Below are positions 6,669-13,444 of a stretch of 14,481 nt of DNA, in pieces; the stretch's first letter is position 1; every line of letters starts with the position of its first letter. Below the pieces are notes generated by a model that was not told the DNA's origin, did not search any database, and worked only from the letters and a program-made list of their open reading frames with translations. A program made the position numbers and the translations under genes. Source of the DNA: an uncultured Bacteroidales bacterium (GTDB taxonomy: Bacteria > Bacteroidota > Bacteroidia > Bacteroidales > Bacteroidaceae); the NCBI GenBank assembly GCA_902783615.1, contig CACZRQ010000263.1, positions 1-14,481 of the forward strand, in the 5' to 3' direction.

Positions 6669-7652
6669 ATGAAAACAATTGAAACAACTTTTGCTGGGTT
6701 GAAACTCAAGAACCCTATCATCGTGAGCAGTTCAAGTCTCACCAACAGTGCAGAAAAGAACCAGAAGCTCTGCGAGGCTGGAGCTGCAGCCGTTGTGCTG
6801 AAATCGCTCATGGAGGAGCAGATTCATCTCGACGTTGAAGGCATGGAAGACAATGATCCTTTCGTGGTGGGAGGCAACGATCTGACGGCTTACATGCTTG
6901 AGTATAAGATGGATGAGTATTTCACCATGATTCGCGACACCAAGCGTGTGGTGGATATCCCCGTGATTGCCAGCATCAACGCTTACGACGAATCAAACTG
7001 GGTCAGCTTTGCCAAGAAGATTGAGGATGCTGGTGCAGATGCTATCGAAATCAACATCCTGGCTTTGCAGACTTCCTTGGATTATCAATATTGTGCTTTC
7101 GAGCAGAAGCACATCAATATCCTGAAACTGGTGAAGAATGTTGTGAACATTCCTATAATCATGAAGCTGGGCGACAACTTCACCAATCCCGTGGCATTGA
7201 TCCATCAGTTGCGTGCCCATGGTGCCGCAGGTGTGGTGCTCTTCAACCGTTTCTACCCCACCGACATCAACATCGACAAGGTGGAGCAGTGTGCAGGCAA
7301 GCCATTCACCACAGAAGACGATTTGAGCAAGGCATTGCGTTGGACAGGCATCGCCTCTGCCGCCGTTAGCAACTACAGCTTTGCCATTTCCGGTGGTGTG
7401 CACAATGCTGCAGGAGTGGTGAAGAGCATCTTGGCAGGAGCCTCAGCTGTAGAGGTTTGCAGTGCCATCTATCAGAGGGGCAATGCCGTCATCAAGGAAA
7501 TGACCGATGGCTTGACGGAATGGATGAACACCCACACCATGGACGATATCGCCATGTTCCGCGGCATGCTGAACCAACAGTATCGCAACGAAGGCATCAA
7601 TACCTTCGAGCGCACCCAGTTCATGAAATACTACGGAAGATTTAAAAAGTAA
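6669..7652 (+). CDS. Dihydroorotate dehydrogenase-like FMN protein
   Basis: A 327-residue TIM-barrel flavoprotein related to class 1 dihydroorotate dehydrogenase. The N-terminus (TFAGLKLKNPIIVSSSSLT) and the C-terminal FMN phosphate-binding segment (SGGVHNAAGVVKSILAGAS, then AIYQRG) are typical. Where class 1A enzymes carry the catalytic cysteine in an NLSCPN loop, this protein reads EINILALQT (E127-T135), with no Cys or Ser at that position. It therefore belongs to the DHOD-like subgroup and probably is not the pyrimidine enzyme; the substrate is unknown. I chose ATG 6669 because the earlier in-frame TTG at 6597 lies inside yggS. The name pyrD should not be transferred without biochemical support. 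Confidence 0.9.
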   Translation: MKTIETTFAGLKLKNPIIVSSSSLTNSAEKNQKLCEAGAAAVVLKSLMEEQIHLDVEGMEDNDPFVVGGNDLTAYMLEYKMDEYFTMIRDTKRVVDIPVIASINAYDESNWVSFAKKIEDAGADAIEINILALQTSLDYQYCAFEQKHINILKLVKNVVNIPIIMKLGDNFTNPVALIHQLRAHGAAGVVLFNRFYPTDINIDKVEQCAGKPFTTEDDLSKALRWTGIASAAVSNYSFAISGGVHNAAGVVKSILAGASAVEVCSAIYQRGNAVIKEMTDGLTEWMNTHTMDDIAMFRGMLNQQYRNEGINTFERTQFMKYYGRFKK

Positions 7653-7697
7653 GCAATCGCCAACTAAACGGCAAATACAGATTTCATTGAGCTCGCT

Positions 7698-10583
7698 ATG
7701 ACAGATAACACAGGAGATGCGATTATCTTAGTGATGCGTCCTTTCAACAGTTTTGGAATCGTGATTCCAGAACTGAAACGAGTGGCTACACTCAGCCGTT
7801 TTATGACCATAAGGGGAACGGTCAGAAGCGAGAGGGTAAACAATGAGGAAAAGGAACTTCGGCAACTGGTCTTGCTATGTGAGGACCAGCGGCCAAGTAA
7901 CCTTTTTGCCAAACACGTGAACAACAAGATCTTCAAAAACGAGGAAGAGCTTTGGGCAACAAAAGACGAAAAGGTCAAAAAACATCTGAAATGGGTTGCC
8001 GACAAGTTGCTCATCAAGACTATAAGACTGTCTTGGACATTAGGCATACCTCTTTTGTTTGCACCTGAGAAGAAAACCCCACTTCATATCTCTGACCAGT
8101 TACAGCTTGATGACAAGCAAGATGTGATTCCTGTGATGAATTTCAACAAACACCACAATGGCATCACCTATCAATTACACCTCCGCATTGGCAAACAGCT
8201 CATAGAGCATCTTTCCGAATGTCATCTTGTCGTATTGACTTATGATCCAGGCCTGTTCATCCTCAATGATCATATCTATGCAATGGATGAAAATTTTAGC
8301 GCCAAGCTGTTAATACCTTTCATTCAAAAGCCTTTGGTGGAGATTCCACACAGAATTGAAAACGACTATTTCCATCGTTTCATTTTGAAATACGTAACAC
8401 GGGCTGAAATCAATGCCGAAGGATTTGACATTACCGATATCAACAGCCGCCCAGTTCCATGCCTTACAGCTGAAACCTCCATCGATGGTAGTCGTTTGTT
8501 GTCACTCCATTTCAAATATGATAACATGGAATACACGCCAGATAATCAGACTAAAGGGCGAGTGAAACTCATCGAAGCAGACGATAGTTTTCAATTCATC
8601 CGACAACTGCGCAACAAACAGCTTGAAGAAGAACAGATGGAGTTGCTGAAAATGGAGGAAAGACAGACAAACTCCCGTGGAGAAATCAAATTCCCCACAC
8701 TATCCGACATGGTCAGTTGGCTCCGCAAGCATGCTAAAAAACTGAAAGAAAAAGGCTTCGAAGTAGTTCAACCATCCAACCAAACCTATTATTTTGGGCC
8801 ACTCAGTGTAGAACAAAGTGATACATGGCAAGGCGACTGGCTCCAAACAGAAGTTACCGTAATCATTGACAATGGAAGGTTGCGCATTCCATTCCGCGAA
8901 TTCAGAGATACCATTCTTAGAGGCGAACAAGAGCACATGCTGCCCACAGGCGAATTATTACTGATTCCCCACGAATGGATTGAACGTTATGCTGACATGC
9001 TGATGATAGGGTTGCTTAAAGGAGAGGGTTTCCAACGCCATCGTTCTCAGATGCCTCCTGCCTTTCTTGCCCCAGAAACACAAGCAGAAACAGATAGTTC
9101 CCATTCACATCCCCAACTGTTGCCGACTTCTATCCACGCCACTCTTCGACCTTACCAGTTGACTGGCTATCAGTGGCTCTGGCAAAACCTTGAAACTCAG
9201 ACTGGCTGTTGTCTCTCTGACGAAATGGGACTTGGCAAAACGCTCCAGACCATTACACTTCTGCTGAGATACAAGGAGATATGTCAAGAGAAAACGAGAA
9301 GCAGCATACCTACAAACGGAATGCTTTTCTCTGACGAAGAGATGCAGGGCAGTACTACTATTGCCAGCAATGTAAGCAGAACTCCTTTTCCTTACAGAAC
9401 ATCTCTGGTCTTGACACCAGCCTCAGTTGTACATAATTGGCGTAACGAACTTTCTCGTTTCTCACCTTCGCTGTCGGTATTAACCTACACAGGAAGCACA
9501 GACAAACGTCAAGAGAAAAGACCAACACTCATGGAATGGGACATTGTGCTGACCACATATCGAACACTGCTTAACGACATCGACTATTTTGCAGAGCAAC
9601 AGTTTGGAATCATCGTTTTCGATGAAAGTCAAGTTTTCAAAACCAGTACTTCGCAGATTCATCAGGCGGTCACATGCCTTCATTCTTTCCATCGGATTGC
9701 ACTGAGTGGAACTCCTGTAGAAAACAATCTCAATGAGCTGTGGAGTCTGATGAATGTACTGAATCCTTATTTGCTTGGCAATACCCGCAACTTCCAGCAG
9801 ACTTTCGTCAGCCCCATTACCAAGCAGATGGAAGAACGTAGTAAACAACTGCTTCGCAGACTGATATCACCCTACTTCCTCAAGCGTACCAAAGAAGAAG
9901 TGCTGCAAGACTTGCCAGAACGTCAGGACGAGCTTGTTGTCTGCCCTATGACAGAAGAACAGGCCAGCCATTATGCTGAGGAGTTGTCGCGTGCTCGCAA
10001 CGAATGGCTCGACCCTAAAACTAAGAGTCAAAACCGACAAATGAACATGCTCGCAACGCTACAGCGATTGCGACAGATAGCCAATGGAGAAGGAAAACTG
10101 AGAATTGTATTCAAACAATTGGAGAATCTACGTCAAACAAATCACAAGGTATTGATATTCAGCGAATACGTATCACTGCTCAACCAGGTGGGCAAAGAGA
10201 TGAGAGACAGAGGTTGGAAATATGATTTGCTAACAGGACAGACGCAACAACGAGAGCAGGTGATTACCCACTTCCAGCAAGACTCAGCATGTCAGTTTTT
10301 CCTCATCTCGCTAAAAGCGGGAGGGGTTGGTCTGAACCTCACCTCCGCTGACTATGTGTTTCTGCTCGACCCTTGGTGGAACCAAGCTGCTGAAGAACAA
10401 GCCATAGCCCGTGCCCATCGCATCGGACAGAACAATCCTGTATTCGTTTACCGTTTTGTCTCTGCCAACACACTTGAAGAACAAATCCTTACACTAAAGG
10501 ACCGTAAGCAGACACTGATTGACAGTGTAATGCCCTTCATTCTACATAGCAACTCTACAGAACAGCAACCCCCTCTGGATTAG
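7698..10583 (+). CDS. SNF2-family (Swi2/Snf2) DEAD/DEAH-like ATPase
   Basis: A 961-residue ATP-dependent DNA translocase of the SNF2 group in helicase superfamily 2. The core begins near LRPYQ (483-487). Motif I is DEMGLGKT (508-515), motif II is DESQ (642-645), motif III is SGTP (670-673); the second RecA lobe has AGGVGLNL (874-881) and ARAHRIGQ (904-911). A non-conserved insert of about 40 residues separates motifs I and Ia. Residues 1 to about 475 form a large N-terminal region like those of bacterial SNF2 proteins; it has no visible SWIM zinc finger, nuclease or methylase motif. The gene is visibly more A-rich than its neighbours. It lies 45 bases after the DHOD-like gene, without a clear promoter. 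The role could be transcription-complex or DNA remodelling, or defence; the sequence does not decide. Confidence 0.93.
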   Translation: MTDNTGDAIILVMRPFNSFGIVIPELKRVATLSRFMTIRGTVRSERVNNEEKELRQLVLLCEDQRPSNLFAKHVNNKIFKNEEELWATKDEKVKKHLKWVADKLLIKTIRLSWTLGIPLLFAPEKKTPLHISDQLQLDDKQDVIPVMNFNKHHNGITYQLHLRIGKQLIEHLSECHLVVLTYDPGLFILNDHIYAMDENFSAKLLIPFIQKPLVEIPHRIENDYFHRFILKYVTRAEINAEGFDITDINSRPVPCLTAETSIDGSRLLSLHFKYDNMEYTPDNQTKGRVKLIEADDSFQFIRQLRNKQLEEEQMELLKMEERQTNSRGEIKFPTLSDMVSWLRKHAKKLKEKGFEVVQPSNQTYYFGPLSVEQSDTWQGDWLQTEVTVIIDNGRLRIPFREFRDTILRGEQEHMLPTGELLLIPHEWIERYADMLMIGLLKGEGFQRHRSQMPPAFLAPETQAETDSSHSHPQLLPTSIHATLRPYQLTGYQWLWQNLETQTGCCLSDEMGLGKTLQTITLLLRYKEICQEKTRSSIPTNGMLFSDEEMQGSTTIASNVSRTPFPYRTSLVLTPASVVHNWRNELSRFSPSLSVLTYTGSTDKRQEKRPTLMEWDIVLTTYRTLLNDIDYFAEQQFGIIVFDESQVFKTSTSQIHQAVTCLHSFHRIALSGTPVENNLNELWSLMNVLNPYLLGNTRNFQQTFVSPITKQMEERSKQLLRRLISPYFLKRTKEEVLQDLPERQDELVVCPMTEEQASHYAEELSRARNEWLDPKTKSQNRQMNMLATLQRLRQIANGEGKLRIVFKQLENLRQTNHKVLIFSEYVSLLNQVGKEMRDRGWKYDLLTGQTQQREQVITHFQQDSACQFFLISLKAGGVGLNLTSADYVFLLDPWWNQAAEEQAIARAHRIGQNNPVFVYRFVSANTLEEQILTLKDRKQTLIDSVMPFILHSNSTEQQPPLD

Positions 10584-10589
10584 AGGGGG
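10569..10589. terminator. GC-rich hairpin across the helicase stop codon
   Basis: CCCCCTCT (10569-10576) pairs perfectly with AGAGGGGG (10582-10589) around the loop GGATT. The helicase TAG stop (10581-10583) lies in the loop and right arm. It stands between two convergent genes: aldA ends at 10605 on the other strand. Neither side has a good T tract, so it may terminate weakly or protect 3' ends. Confidence 0.55.
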
Positions 10590-10604
10590 GAAGCTTTAAT
10601 TCTG

Positions 10605-12044
10605 TTATTCATCATAAGTGTCCAAATAGGTCACATGGGTAACCAGGTATTCCTCCACACCATGTTTACCATCGGCACCACCAATGCCACTCTTCTTTAC
10701 GCCAGCATGGAAGCCTTGGATCGCCTCGAAGTGCTCACGGTTGATGTAAGTCTCACCAAACTCAAGTTCACGACAAGCCTTTGTAGCGATGTTCAGATCC
10801 TTGGTGAAGATGCTTGATGCCAAACCATATTCGCAGTCGTTAGCCCACTCGATAGCCTGGTCGATGGTGTCGAACTCAATCAGAGGAATCACAGGGCCGA
10901 AAGTCTCCTCATGGATGATGTCCATCTCCTGCTTGCAGTCGTCAAGCACGGTAGCTGCATAGAAGTAGCCCTTATCGCCTACTCGATGACCACCACACAA
11001 CAACTTGGCTCCCTGCTTGATGGCACGTTCCACCTTCTCAGTTACACTCTCCAGCGCACGGGCTTCCACCAATGGGCCCATATCCACACTCTCGTCCTGA
11101 CAAGGATCGCCCACTTTCACAGCCTGCATCTTCTTCACCAGAATATCGGTAAAGGCAGCCTTCACCTCCTTCTGTACATACACACGCTCTGCATTGTTGC
11201 AGATCTGGCCATTGTTACCAATGCGGGAATCTACAATCCACTGAGCTGCCCGTTCCAGGTCGGCATCCTTGCAAACAATGGCAGGAGCCTTACCACCCAG
11301 TTCCAGACTCACCTTCGTGATGTTCTTGGCAGCAGCTGCCATGATGCTTTCACCAGCTCCCACACTACCTGTCACACTCACGATGTCGATCTTCGGACTG
11401 CCAGCCATCTCGTTGCCAATCACCGAGCCCTTACCTGTTACGATGTTGATGACACCTGCAGGCAGGCCAATCTCATCCACAATCTTGGCAAACTCCGTAC
11501 AGTTCTCTGGTGTCAGCTGAGAAGGCTTGATCACAATGGTACAGCCTGCTATCAAAGCAGCACCAGCCTTACGGGCAATGAGGAAGAATGGGAAGTTCCA
11601 AGGCAAAATGCCTGCCACAACACCAATAGGCTTCTTGGTCAGCAAGATGGTTTCGTTAGGACGGTCAGATGGAATGATCTCACCCTCAATGTGACGGGCA
11701 AATGTGGCCATATACTCGAAATAGACGATGGTTGCCCCCACCTCAATCGATGCCCATGCACGGGTCTTGCCCTGCTCACGCATGATAATCTCTGTGAACT
11801 CATTCTCACGTTTCTTGATGCCAGCGGCAATCTTCAGCAAATAGCCAGCACGCTCAATGGCAGGTGTTTTCGCCCATGCCTTCTGAGCAGCCTTAGCCGC
11901 ATCGAGGGCTTCGTTCACGTCTTCTATGGTTCCTTCAGGTTGGCGACTGATCACTTCCTCGGTAGAAGGATTCAACACATCAATCCATTTCCCAGAACGG
12001 CTCTCACAAAAACGGCCGTTGATGTACATTTTCAAGTCTTTCAT
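10605..12044 (-). CDS. aldA: NAD-dependent aldehyde dehydrogenase, lactaldehyde/glycolaldehyde type
   Basis: The 479-residue protein has the same length as E. coli AldA and is strikingly similar to it from memory: GEIIPSDRPNETILL, GILPWNFPFFLIARK, MHEETFGPV-like IIHEETFGPV, FGETYINREHFEAIQGFHAG and KSGIGGADGKHG. AldA oxidises L-lactaldehyde to L-lactate, using NAD, in fucose and rhamnose breakdown, and also acts on glycolaldehyde. Catalytic residues are visible: C282 in GQICNN, E248 in LELGGK and the asparagine in PWNFP. The start ATG at 12044 is well placed behind a divergent promoter region shared with folC. No fucose or rhamnose genes are in the window, so the physiological substrate remains inferred from family. 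Confidence 0.92.
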   Translation of the reverse strand: MKDLKMYINGRFCESRSGKWIDVLNPSTEEVISRQPEGTIEDVNEALDAAKAAQKAWAKTPAIERAGYLLKIAAGIKKRENEFTEIIMREQGKTRAWASIEVGATIVYFEYMATFARHIEGEIIPSDRPNETILLTKKPIGVVAGILPWNFPFFLIARKAGAALIAGCTIVIKPSQLTPENCTEFAKIVDEIGLPAGVINIVTGKGSVIGNEMAGSPKIDIVSVTGSVGAGESIMAAAAKNITKVSLELGGKAPAIVCKDADLERAAQWIVDSRIGNNGQICNNAERVYVQKEVKAAFTDILVKKMQAVKVGDPCQDESVDMGPLVEARALESVTEKVERAIKQGAKLLCGGHRVGDKGYFYAATVLDDCKQEMDIIHEETFGPVIPLIEFDTIDQAIEWANDCEYGLASSIFTKDLNIATKACRELEFGETYINREHFEAIQGFHAGVKKSGIGGADGKHGVEEYLVTHVTYLDTYDE

Positions 12045-12067
12045 GGTAATAATAATTATAAAGTTTG

Positions 12068-12075
12068 TATATTTG
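12068..12075 (+). promoter_or_regulatory. -7 box TATATTTG, predicted for folC
   Basis: TATATTTG fits TAnnTTTG and lies 25 bases before the folC ATG, so transcription would begin near 12082. A -33 element is not clear. It faces the aldA -7 box six bases away. Confidence 0.5.
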
Positions 12076-12081
12076 TCCTCA

Positions 12082-12089
12082 CAAAGATA
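12082..12089 (-). promoter_or_regulatory. -7 box TATCTTTG, predicted for aldA
   Basis: On the minus strand TATCTTTG (12089-12082) fits the consensus, with CTTG 20 bases upstream at 12113-12110 as a weak -33. That -33 lies inside the folC coding start. The transcript would begin near 12075, inside the opposing box, with a leader of about 30 bases. Confidence 0.5.
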
Positions 12090-12100
12090 AACAAAAAATT

Positions 12101-13444
12101 ATGAACTATCAAGACACACTAGCATATTTATTTAACCAGGTGCCCATGTTTCAGCGTGTGGGAGCCTCGGCATATAAGGAAGGATTGGAGAATACGTTGA
12201 GTTTGGATGCCCATTTCAACCATCCGCATCGCCAGTTTCGTACCATCCATGTGGCAGGCACCAATGGCAAGGGTTCTGTAAGTCACACCCTTGCAGCTGT
12301 CCTGCAATCGGCAGGTTACAAAACAGGCCTCTACACCTCGCCCCATCTGGTGGATTTCCGCGAGCGCATCCGAGTGAATGGCACTCCCATCACTGAAGAG
12401 TATGTCATGCAGTTCGTTGAGCAGGAAAGAAGCTTCTTCGAGCCCTTGCATCCCTCCTTCTTCGAGTTGGCCACTGCGATGGCTTTCAAGTATTTTGCCG
12501 AAGAGCAGGTGGACGTAGCTGTCATTGAGGTGGGTTTGGGTGGCCGATTGGATTGCACCAACATCATCCAGCCAGACCTAAGCATCATCACCAACATCAG
12601 CTTCGACCACGTTCAGTTTTTGGGCGATACCTTGGCGAAGATTGCTACTGAGAAAGCTGGCATCATCAAACGTCACACGCCAGTGGTGATTGGCGAAACT
12701 ACCCCTGAGACAAAGCCTGTGTTCCTGGCAAAAGCCATAGAAGAGGACGCTCCCATCTACTTTGCCGAGGAGAACGATCGCGAGGATTATCCTGGTGTGG
12801 AGTACGAGCTGAAGGGCATCTATCAGGAGAAGAACAAACGCACCTTGTTCACGGCGCTGCCATTGCTCAAGGAGGCAGGCTATCACATCGACGAAGAAAC
12901 GGTTCGCAAGGGATTTGCCCATGTGGTGGAGCTTACAGGTCTGATGGGCAGGTGGCAGAAACTGAACGATAGCCCCACCTTGGTGTGCGACACTGGCCAC
13001 AATGTGGGAGGCATCCAGTATGTGGTCGAGCAACTGAAGCAGCAAGTGTGCCACGAGCTACATATAATAATAGGTATGGTGAACGATAAAGACACCAGTG
13101 GGGTCTTGGCGCTGCTGCCCAGAGAAGCGAAATACTATTTCACGCAGGCAAGTGTCAGCAGGGCTTTGCCTGCCGACCAGCTTTATACGTTCGCCACCCA
13201 AGCAGGCTTGCATGGCGAAGCTTATCCCACCGTGAAGAGCGCCGTAGAAGCTGCGATGCAACATGCTCACCCCGACGATTTCATCTTCGTAGGAGGCAGC
13301 AACTTTATCGTAGCAGACCTGTTAGTCGCTTCGCGACTTGAATTTCAATATCGCGAACGCGATATCTCATCGTGCGAAGCACGAATTCAATTTTGCGAAG
13401 CAAAATCTCAATTGTGCGAAGTACAATCTCAAAAGTACTTCTGA
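12101..13444 (+). CDS. folC: Bifunctional dihydrofolate/folylpolyglutamate synthase with repeat-encoded C-terminal tail
   Basis: FolC adds glutamate to dihydropteroate and to reduced folates using ATP, in the cytosol. The Mur-ligase-like motifs are clear: P-loop GTNGKGS (53-59), TSPHL (79-83), E143-VGLGGRLDCTN, SFDH (167-170) and the segment TEKAGI with K185, the lysine that is carbamylated in relatives. The second domain has DTGHNVGG in place of the usual DxxHNP. The family normally ends soon after GGSNFIVADLL (about residue 408). Here residues 409-447 are an extra tail, of which 417-444 are four heptads of pattern xCEAx(I/S)Q encoded by a DNA hairpin array. I chose ATG 12101; the earlier TTG at 12065 precedes the promoter. 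The 3' end overlaps the convergent TPR gene by 16 bases. Confidence 0.95.
   Translation: MNYQDTLAYLFNQVPMFQRVGASAYKEGLENTLSLDAHFNHPHRQFRTIHVAGTNGKGSVSHTLAAVLQSAGYKTGLYTSPHLVDFRERIRVNGTPITEEYVMQFVEQERSFFEPLHPSFFELATAMAFKYFAEEQVDVAVIEVGLGGRLDCTNIIQPDLSIITNISFDHVQFLGDTLAKIATEKAGIIKRHTPVVIGETTPETKPVFLAKAIEEDAPIYFAEENDREDYPGVEYELKGIYQEKNKRTLFTALPLLKEAGYHIDEETVRKGFAHVVELTGLMGRWQKLNDSPTLVCDTGHNVGGIQYVVEQLKQQVCHELHIIIGMVNDKDTSGVLALLPREAKYYFTQASVSRALPADQLYTFATQAGLHGEAYPTVKSAVEAAMQHAHPDDFIFVGGSNFIVADLLVASRLEFQYRERDISSCEARIQFCEAKSQLCEVQSQKYF
13324..13338. repeat. Inverted single copy of the GAA-loop hairpin
   Basis: AGTCGC-TTC-GCGACT forms a 6-pair stem. Its core GCTTCGC is the reverse complement of the GCGAAGC core in the downstream array, so it is the same module in opposite orientation, 10 bases before the first direct unit. 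It covers folC codons 408-413. Confidence 0.75.
13349..13432. repeat. Array of four 21-base hairpin units with GAA loops
   Basis: Units start at 13349, 13370, 13391 and 13412. Each reads N4-GC-GAA-GC-N4' followed by a spacer near ATCTCAA, where N4' is complementary to N4. The left arms are TATCGC, TCGTGC, TTTTGC and TTGTGC; the right arms are GCGATA, GCACGA, GCAAAA and GTACAA, so the second and third pairs change together between units. Unit 1 has one extra C in its loop and unit 4 has one G-T pair. The array lies in the folC frame and ends at the stop of the convergent TPR gene. Confidence 0.92.
13429..13444. repeat. 16-base palindrome holding both convergent stop codons
   Basis: TCAAAAGTACTTCTGA is palindromic but for one mismatched pair. 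Read rightward it ends folC with Q-K-Y-F-stop (TGA 13442-13444); read leftward it ends the TPR gene with Q-K-Y-F-stop (TGA 13431-13429). Confidence 0.9.

Noticed and set aside
5873..6811. 312-codon minus-strand frame across yggS
   Set aside because: It reads through the heptad repeats and is antisense to a clear YggS protein.
6669..7652. Canonical pyrD
   Set aside because: The catalytic Cys/Ser loop is replaced by EINILALQT, so only a DHOD-like call is supported.
10911..12104. 397-codon open frame antisense to aldA
   Set aside because: It mirrors a well-supported gene, has a composition rich in His, Thr and Leu with no domain motif, and runs across the promoter region.
13324..13440. CRISPR array
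   Set aside because: Units are 21 bases with no unique spacers; the variable parts are the hairpin arms themselves, and no cas gene is present.
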